Origin: an uncultured Clostridia bacterium
GTDB taxonomy: Bacteria > Bacillota > Clostridia > Christensenellales > Borkfalkiaceae
Length of the DNA: 64,000 nt
Reading direction: 5' to 3'
Assembly (NCBI GenBank): GCA_934247225.1
Contig: CAKQJE010000011.1
Coordinates: forward strand, 20,646 to 84,645
Shown here one piece after another: positions 58,453-64,000 of the stretch. The first letter of the stretch is position 1, and each line of letters starts with the position of its first letter. A program made the position numbers and the translations under genes. The notes under the pieces are model-generated. The model made no database searches. It was not told the origin of the DNA and worked only from the letters and a program-made list of their open reading frames with translations.

Positions 58453-61400
58453 ATGGGAAAAATGACAAGAATAGCAATGTTGCTCGTTGCCGTTTTGCTT
58501 TCGGTCTGCATGTTTTTATGCGGATGTACCGACGGCGGAAAACAATCCGACTCCGCAGGCGGTTCGCATTCGGGGTCGACTTCGCCGATAGACTCGGCTT
58601 CGGACGACGATGGTTATGACGACTCGGAAGATCCGAACGATTCGGGAACGAAAAAGAACGAAAAAATCGTTCTCGAAGCTATTCCCGACGCCGATAACGT
58701 CAAACTCGTCGACGACGCCGTAAGGGCATATCTTGCCGCCGCTACGGAAGCGGAGCAGATAGCCGCTTTGCCGCAAGCAAAGCTGACGAGCGATAAAGGC
58801 GCGCTTCCGATAAAATTTGCCTGGAAGGGCAACGGGAGCGTAAGATACACGCTTTATCTTGCCGACAACGAGAATTTCTTCGGCGCGGCGGAGTATGTCG
58901 TCTCCGGGCTTCAAAGCGAAATCGAGATTTACAATTTGTTGCCGTCCACGACTTATTATTGGAAAGTCTGCGGCGATAAGTCGGGAGATATGTCCGACGC
59001 GTCGAGTTTCACCACGGAAACCCTTCCCGTTCGTCTTATTTACGCCGAAGGCACTTCCAACATAAGGGATCTCGGCGGTTGGAGCGCGGACGAGTCGTCC
59101 GTGAATTACGGAAAAATCTATCGCGGAAACCAGCTTAACGGGTACGGAAGCTGGGGCGATAACAGATTGACGGAAGACGGTCTTAAAACTTTCAGAGACG
59201 ATTTAAAAATCAAAACCGAAATAGATCTCAGAACGCAGGACAAAGACGACGCGGGTCAGACTACGAACTTTATCGGCGCGTCTCTTCCTTATTATAAATG
59301 CACGATCGGGCAGTATACCGACATTTTAGAAGCTTCGGTGTGGAACGCTTTGCCGAACGACGGAAACACGAAAGTCGATTCGAAAGAAAACAAGAACGAC
59401 GCGCGCCGCCTGGCATACGCGACGGGCAACGCCGTGCGTAACGAAAACGCCATGAAGCGTTCGTTGAAGACGATTTTCGAAGTTCTTGCCGACGAAAACA
59501 ATTATCCCGTTTATATACATTGTAACGCGGGCGCGGACAGAACGGGTACCGTGGCGTTTTTGATTAACGGACTTCTCGGCGTCGGCGAAGAAGACCTTAT
59601 AAGAGACTACGAACTCACGAGTTTTTCGAAAGTTTCGGGTCTCAGATACAGAAGCGCGATAAGCGGCGGGGCTTTCGCCGAAATCGGAGTTATGCAGAAT
59701 AACTACGATAATTTCATAGCGTTCGGCGCGCTTATCAACGCAATAAAGAGCAATTACGGAGCGGAGGGCAAACCGCTTTCGTACGCAGTCGAAAATTTCC
59801 TTACGGGTTACGTCGGAGTATCTCGCGAAGAAATCGAGAGCATAAAGAGAATAATGCTTTCGGACTATACGCCGAGCGATATTGAGTACGTCGGAGGAAG
59901 CAGACAAGTTATTGAGGTTTCCAAGTCGGATAATTCGATAAATCTCGGAAAAATCGCTTATTCCTCGGTGGAAAGCGTGTCCGTAAACAACGTAGTTCTC
60001 GGCAATTCTCTCTCGGCGATAAACGGGAAAGACCTTGCGAACTATTACGGCGAAAGGGAACTTACCGTAATCGTAAATACCGAAAACGGCAAAAAGACTG
60101 TGAAAGTCCCGATACTCATCGTAACGAAATATATATATACGGCAGAGGATTTGGTTGCCGCGTTACAGACGTCGGCGACGAGGAATTACGGGTATTATGA
60201 ACTTAAAAACGACATAACTCTAGATTCTTTCTCGAACGAGGCGAAGGCAGCGTTCAGCGGCAAAAACGGATTCTGCGGAATTTTCGAGGGTAACGGACAC
60301 ACTCTTACGGCAGCGCTCGGCAATCACGGATTGTTCGGTTACGTAAGCGGCGGAGCGACGATAAGGAACGTCAACTTCGTCGTAAGCGGCGGCGTAAACA
60401 TTGCGGGCAAGTCCGTCATCGGCGATTACGTTCTCGATTCGTTTATCGAAAACGTGACGATAAAGGTTTCGGAAGGAACTCTCGGAATCGAGACGGACGG
60501 CATAGGTCTTATCACTTCGAAATCGTTCAAGGGCAATACGACTCGGAAACTTACCGTAAACGCGGGCGGAGCCGAACTTAATTCCTTGTTCGGTTGCAGC
60601 GATAAATACGCGTTCGACGGCAACGTTTTCGTCTCCTGCGCGATTAACGCCGAATATGTCAAAGAACTTGCGAGATATTACGTAAACGGAAATTATATTT
60701 CCGTATATCTCGAACAGACGGCAGGCTTCGGCGGCAAAATAAGCGGCGTGGTCGAAATAACCGTCGCGGATATAATCAACGTTGAAGAATCGGAAATAGC
60801 GCTGCATGTCGGCGAGCGTTTCGCGAGTTCGGAAATCGTCGAAATCGAATGTAACGGACATAAAATAACCGAGTATAAGTTCGAAAACGGCGTTCTCCGC
60901 CTTTACAACGACTCCGAAGTGTTCGGCGAAAACTTCGGAAAGACGATCATAAACATAACTTTCAGAGCCGTAAACGGAATTCTGGTCAAGTCCGAAATCG
61001 GGGCGGTTGTGTTCAGCAACTCCGAAGAAGTAGCTTTTGGCGAAAGTCAGGAAATATTCCTTGACAGAACGGAAAACGCGATAAACCTCGGAAAATTTGC
61101 GGGCGCGACCGTGTATTCGATTTCCTGCAACGGATATTATTTCGGAAACGACGTTTCCTCCCTTGCGATAAGCGACGAGTTTATAGCGAACAAGACTATT
61201 CACGGCGACAACACGCTCAGCGTGCTTATCGAAAAGAATAATAAATTCTATACCGTACACATTCCCGTAACGGTTATCACTAAGGAAATAAGCAATATCG
61301 AACAGCTTGACGAGCTTCTGAAATCCGACAACGCCGAATACGCCATTTTCGGTTATTACAAACTTACAAGCGATCTCGGCAACGCGGAATACAAGCTTAA

Positions 61401-63108
61401 CAACGGAAACGGAGCGTCCTGGGAGAACGATGACGGGCTTTACGGCTTCCGCGGAACGCTCGACGGCGCGGGGCATTCGATAACGGGAACGGTTATGTCG
61501 CAAGGTTTGTTCGGTATTGTCGGAGGCGGCGCGGTTATAAAAAATCTCACCGTAAACGCCTACGGATACAAGAACGGAGGAACGGTTCTTGCGCGTTCGA
61601 TAAGAAGCGCGGTTGTAGAAAACGTTACGATAAACATAAAGAGCGGAGATGTCGGTTCCGATTATTACCTTACCGAGGGCGGAATAATCACATCGCTTAT
61701 GAGCCATTCGACGGCTTATAAAAACGTCGAAATCAACTCGGAAGGAAATGTGGACACTCTGTTCGGTTGCAGTTTCTGGCATTACGACGCGAGAAAGGCG
61801 AACACCTTCGAAAATTGCAGAGTAAACGTTAAAACAATCGGCGGACTTCTTTGCGTGACGGCAAGCAAAAAATATCCGGGAGATAAGATAATATCGATAG
61901 ACGGAATCGAGGGTATAACCGTTTCGTACGTACGTTCTTATAATGACGAAAACAACGTGATCACCGTCGGCAGCGCCGCAAGCCTTTCGCTCGGCGAAGA
62001 AAACGCGGACGTAACCGAAATAACTTCCGTTAAATTCGGTAGCAGAGAAATAACTGACTTCACGTTCGCAAACGGAATTCTTACCATAGCGGACGGCTTC
62101 TCCGGTTCCGATATCGGGGCGAAAACGTTGACTGTAATCGGAAAAGCGGGAGACAGAAAGGTTACTTTATATCTCGGCGTAACGATCTTGTTGCCCGCGG
62201 AAGAGGTTAATCTCGGCGGTGACAGAGAAATCGCTTTATCCAACGGAACGGAGTACGCCTTAGACCTCGGAGATTACACTTCGGCAACGGCTCTTTCCGC
62301 AACGCTCGGCGGCGAAAACGTAACTTTCGCAAACGGCAAACTTATCGTAACCGACGATTATAAGGCAAACGTCCGCAAACACGGTATGCAGACCTTAAAG
62401 GTTATCGTGAACAAAGACGGTAAATATTATATCGTAACCGCAAACGTGCTTGTCGTAACGAAAATGCTTACATCGTATAACGATATTAAAGAAGCCGTTA
62501 CTCTCGATTCGAACAACGTAAAATACGGTTATTATAAGCTTGGCGCAGATCTTTTAGAGGACAAATGGGTAGATTTCGGAAGCATAGCTAAATGGACTAA
62601 CGATAACGGCGATTTCGGTTTCAGAGGAACGTTTGACGGCGGAAATCACTCCATTTCAAACGTTTTCTATTCAAAGGGTCTGTTCGGAACGATAGGAAAA
62701 GGCGCGGTGATAAAAAATATTACTTTCAACCAGCAATATGAACCTAAAAGAGTAATTTTAGGTTACAGTATGGTCGGAGCAACGCTCGAAAACGTAACGA
62801 TAAACGTTAAGGGAGCAGGAGCGACGGCTCTTCCCGCGGTTAATTCCACAGGCGGATTGCTGACGGCGATATATTGTCATTCGTCCGAATTCGTAAACGT
62901 GACGATAAACGCACAAAATATCGATATCGACACGCTTTTCGGAACGTGCGCGTACTACACTTATCCGGCAAACTATACTGCGAATACGTATAAAAACTGC
63001 GTAATGACCGCGAAATCGCTTGTCGGACTTGCCGGCGCGGACAGAAACGATAATACGAAAGTATTGCCTTATAACGATATCGTTGGTCTTACCATTAAAT
63101 TAGGTTAA
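58453..63108 (+). CDS. Surface lipoprotein with tyrosine-phosphatase domain and three GLUG-like repeats
   Basis: The 1551-residue protein has a signal peptide and lipobox SVCMFLCGC (Cys about 24), then a Ser/Asp-rich linker. Residues about 110-185 look like a fibronectin-type III domain (AWKGNGSVRYTLYLADNENF and PSTTYYWKV). Residues about 190-460 are a PTP domain of the Y_phosphatase3 type, with TSNIRDLGGW and the intact catalytic loop HCNAGADRTG (Cys357, Arg363). From about 560 to the end there are three units of about 350-390 residues, each with a YGYYKL strand, a GxFxGNGHTL motif and GLFGxxxxGAxIxN, resembling GLUG repeats. Secreted phosphatases of this type act on phosphotyrosine or phosphoinositides. 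The start follows GGGAGG. Confidence 0.85.
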   Translation: MGKMTRIAMLLVAVLLSVCMFLCGCTDGGKQSDSAGGSHSGSTSPIDSASDDDGYDDSEDPNDSGTKKNEKIVLEAIPDADNVKLVDDAVRAYLAAATEAEQIAALPQAKLTSDKGALPIKFAWKGNGSVRYTLYLADNENFFGAAEYVVSGLQSEIEIYNLLPSTTYYWKVCGDKSGDMSDASSFTTETLPVRLIYAEGTSNIRDLGGWSADESSVNYGKIYRGNQLNGYGSWGDNRLTEDGLKTFRDDLKIKTEIDLRTQDKDDAGQTTNFIGASLPYYKCTIGQYTDILEASVWNALPNDGNTKVDSKENKNDARRLAYATGNAVRNENAMKRSLKTIFEVLADENNYPVYIHCNAGADRTGTVAFLINGLLGVGEEDLIRDYELTSFSKVSGLRYRSAISGGAFAEIGVMQNNYDNFIAFGALINAIKSNYGAEGKPLSYAVENFLTGYVGVSREEIESIKRIMLSDYTPSDIEYVGGSRQVIEVSKSDNSINLGKIAYSSVESVSVNNVVLGNSLSAINGKDLANYYGERELTVIVNTENGKKTVKVPILIVTKYIYTAEDLVAALQTSATRNYGYYELKNDITLDSFSNEAKAAFSGKNGFCGIFEGNGHTLTAALGNHGLFGYVSGGATIRNVNFVVSGGVNIAGKSVIGDYVLDSFIENVTIKVSEGTLGIETDGIGLITSKSFKGNTTRKLTVNAGGAELNSLFGCSDKYAFDGNVFVSCAINAEYVKELARYYVNGNYISVYLEQTAGFGGKISGVVEITVADIINVEESEIALHVGERFASSEIVEIECNGHKITEYKFENGVLRLYNDSEVFGENFGKTIINITFRAVNGILVKSEIGAVVFSNSEEVAFGESQEIFLDRTENAINLGKFAGATVYSISCNGYYFGNDVSSLAISDEFIANKTIHGDNTLSVLIEKNNKFYTVHIPVTVITKEISNIEQLDELLKSDNAEYAIFGYYKLTSDLGNAEYKLNNGNGASWENDDGLYGFRGTLDGAGHSITGTVMSQGLFGIVGGGAVIKNLTVNAYGYKNGGTVLARSIRSAVVENVTINIKSGDVGSDYYLTEGGIITSLMSHSTAYKNVEINSEGNVDTLFGCSFWHYDARKANTFENCRVNVKTIGGLLCVTASKKYPGDKIISIDGIEGITVSYVRSYNDENNVITVGSAASLSLGEENADVTEITSVKFGSREITDFTFANGILTIADGFSGSDIGAKTLTVIGKAGDRKVTLYLGVTILLPAEEVNLGGDREIALSNGTEYALDLGDYTSATALSATLGGENVTFANGKLIVTDDYKANVRKHGMQTLKVIVNKDGKYYIVTANVLVVTKMLTSYNDIKEAVTLDSNNVKYGYYKLGADLLEDKWVDFGSIAKWTNDNGDFGFRGTFDGGNHSISNVFYSKGLFGTIGKGAVIKNITFNQQYEPKRVILGYSMVGATLENVTINVKGAGATALPAVNSTGGLLTAIYCHSSEFVNVTINAQNIDIDTLFGTCAYYTYPANYTANTYKNCVMTAKSLVGLAGADRNDNTKVLPYNDIVGLTIKLG

Positions 63109-63128
63109 AAATATTCAATAAGGATTTT

Positions 63129-63171
63129 ATCGCGGCAACGATAAGTTTTGCTTCTTATCGTTGCCGCGATA
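63129..63171. other. Perfect 18-bp hairpin between the two surface-protein genes
   Basis: TATCGCGGCAACGATAAG and its complement flank a short loop. No U-tract follows. Confidence 0.75.
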
Positions 63172-63201
63172 GGAAATAAAATTATATTCAAGGAGTGAAT
63201 G

Positions 63202-64000
63202 ATGAAAAAGAGAATAACAATTGTTATGACGCTTGTTTGCGCGCTTTGCATGCTTTTCGCAGCGGCTTGTTCCCAAACAACCGTAACGAAATTCACCGTC
63301 AGTTTCGATACGAACGGCGGAACCGAAATAGCAAGCGTCGAAGTCGAGCAGGGAGAAAAAATAACAAAACCCGAAGACCCCTCGAAAGCTCATTATGTTT
63401 TCGGCGGTTGGTTTTCAGGTGAGGCGGAATGGGCGTTCGACACCGATACCGTTACGAAAGACGTTACGTTGACGGCTAAATGGACCCCGGAAGTTTATTC
63501 GGTTACGTTTAAAAATCATGACGGAACCGAGCTTGCAAAGGAAAACGTATGCTACGGCTCCGCGCCGAAATACAGCACCGTACCCGAAAAAACGGGCGAC
63601 AAGCAGTACAGCTACACGTTCGCGGGTTGGGAAGACGAAAGCGGAAAAATCGCGGATCTTACCAAGATCGACAGAAATATCGTTTTAACCGCAAAATTCA
63701 CTTCCGTTGTCAACAAATATAAAGTCGTTTTCAAAAACGGCAACGATGTTTTGAAAGAATATAACGAAGAATACGGCAAAGTTCCCAAGGCTCCGGAAAC
63801 CGATCCCCAAAAGGAGGGCAACGCGCAGTATTCCTATACGTTCAAGGGCTGGGATAAAGCTCTCACTGCCGTAACGGGCGACGTTGTTTATACCGCGGAA
63901 TTTAAGAAAACTCTCAATAAGTATAAAGTAACGTTCAAAAACGGCGATACGACACTGAAAGAGGAAACTCTGGATTACGGCACAATGCCTACTGCACCCG
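63202..64000 (+). CDS. InlB B-repeat (Listeria-Bacteroides repeat) lipoprotein, N-terminal part
   Basis: The reading frame is open to the window edge (266 codons seen). The signal peptide ends in the lipobox MLFAAAC (Cys about 23). After it come InlB-type B repeats of about 70 residues: FTVSFDTNGGTEIASVEVEQ with YVFGGWFSG, then YSVTFKNHDGTELAKENV with FAGWEDESGK, then KYKVVFKNGNDVLKEYNEEY with FKGWDKALT, and a fourth beginning KYKVTFKNGDTTL. These beta-grasp domains build adhesive or stalk regions in surface proteins. An AAGGAG site lies 5 nt before the ATG. The C-terminus and any enzymatic domain are outside the window. Confidence 0.88.
   Translation, partial: MKKRITIVMTLVCALCMLFAAACSQTTVTKFTVSFDTNGGTEIASVEVEQGEKITKPEDPSKAHYVFGGWFSGEAEWAFDTDTVTKDVTLTAKWTPEVYSVTFKNHDGTELAKENVCYGSAPKYSTVPEKTGDKQYSYTFAGWEDESGKIADLTKIDRNIVLTAKFTSVVNKYKVVFKNGNDVLKEYNEEYGKVPKAPETDPQKEGNAQYSYTFKGWDKALTAVTGDVVYTAEFKKTLNKYKVTFKNGDTTLKEETLDYGTMPTAP

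Overview
The window looks like a chromosomal segment of an anaerobic, spore-forming, low-to-mid-GC Firmicute (class Clostridia, probably uncultured; a Christensenellales-like lineage is only a guess). The evidence is spoIVA, AddAB rather than RecBCD, consensus sigma-A promoters with 17-bp spacers, AGGAG-type ribosome binding sites, the rpmH-rnpA-yidD-yidC-khpB cluster, DUF1292 and DUF523 proteins, and BspA-type and InlB-type surface proteins. Most of it is well-conserved housekeeping sequence. Accessory DNA is concentrated at about 51.8-57.2 kb and in the surface-protein genes.

Layout. 0-6 kb: a leftward promoter with CIRCE-like half-sites, a HAD phosphatase, then lipoprotein processing (lgt, lspA) with nicotinate phosphoribosyltransferase and an RluD-type pseudouridine synthase. 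6-13.4 kb: an AAA/DUF4143 ATPase with a 33-bp repeat array upstream, spoIVA, a BspA-like leucine-rich-repeat surface protein divergent from an XRE regulator, a DUF6198/YczE membrane protein behind an attenuator-like hairpin, repeats, and an L-rhamnose mutarotase. 13.4-20.2 kb: addB-addA. 20-27 kb: a lipoprotein, gltX, a PepV-like peptidase, a SLOG-fold protein, a second DUF4143 ATPase and rsmG. 27-34.5 kb: an AT-rich candidate origin, dnaN, rpmH, rnpA, yidD, yidC, khpB, then yigZ, recX and birA; dnaA is absent from this junction. 34.8-38.4 kb: a membrane protein and a lipoprotein of unknown function. 38.6-43 kb: a leftward operon for a B12-independent glycerol/diol dehydratase, its activase and, unexpectedly, a PduO-like cobalamin adenosyltransferase. 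43-51.6 kb: a glycosyltransferase/acyltransferase pair, serS, a DUF1292 protein, and a uracil salvage block (uraA, upp, a DUF523/TudS-family protein, a second upp) with a PyrR-like attenuator.

51.8-56.3 kb is a compact integrated element of about 4.4 kb in the 3' end of a tRNA-Leu(TAA) gene. It carries a tyrosine integrase, an HUH rolling-circle replication initiator, five small leftward genes and a divergent XRE repressor. Two further copies of the tRNA 3' end follow it, suggesting a stack of older insertion scars. 57.2-64 kb: an AraC regulator divergent from a 1551-residue surface lipoprotein (tyrosine-phosphatase domain plus three GLUG-like repeats), then the start of an InlB/Listeria-Bacteroides-repeat lipoprotein cut by the window edge.

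The strongest unexplained signal is a dispersed family of eight terminator-like elements sharing a conserved loop (TATAAGTCGATTA). Seven lie at ends of transcription units; one lies in frame inside the glycosyltransferase gene. Others are the 33-bp-period repeats abutting an ATPase promoter, a long imperfect inverted repeat overlapping the acyltransferase stop, TudS between duplicated upp genes, and the serial tRNA scars.
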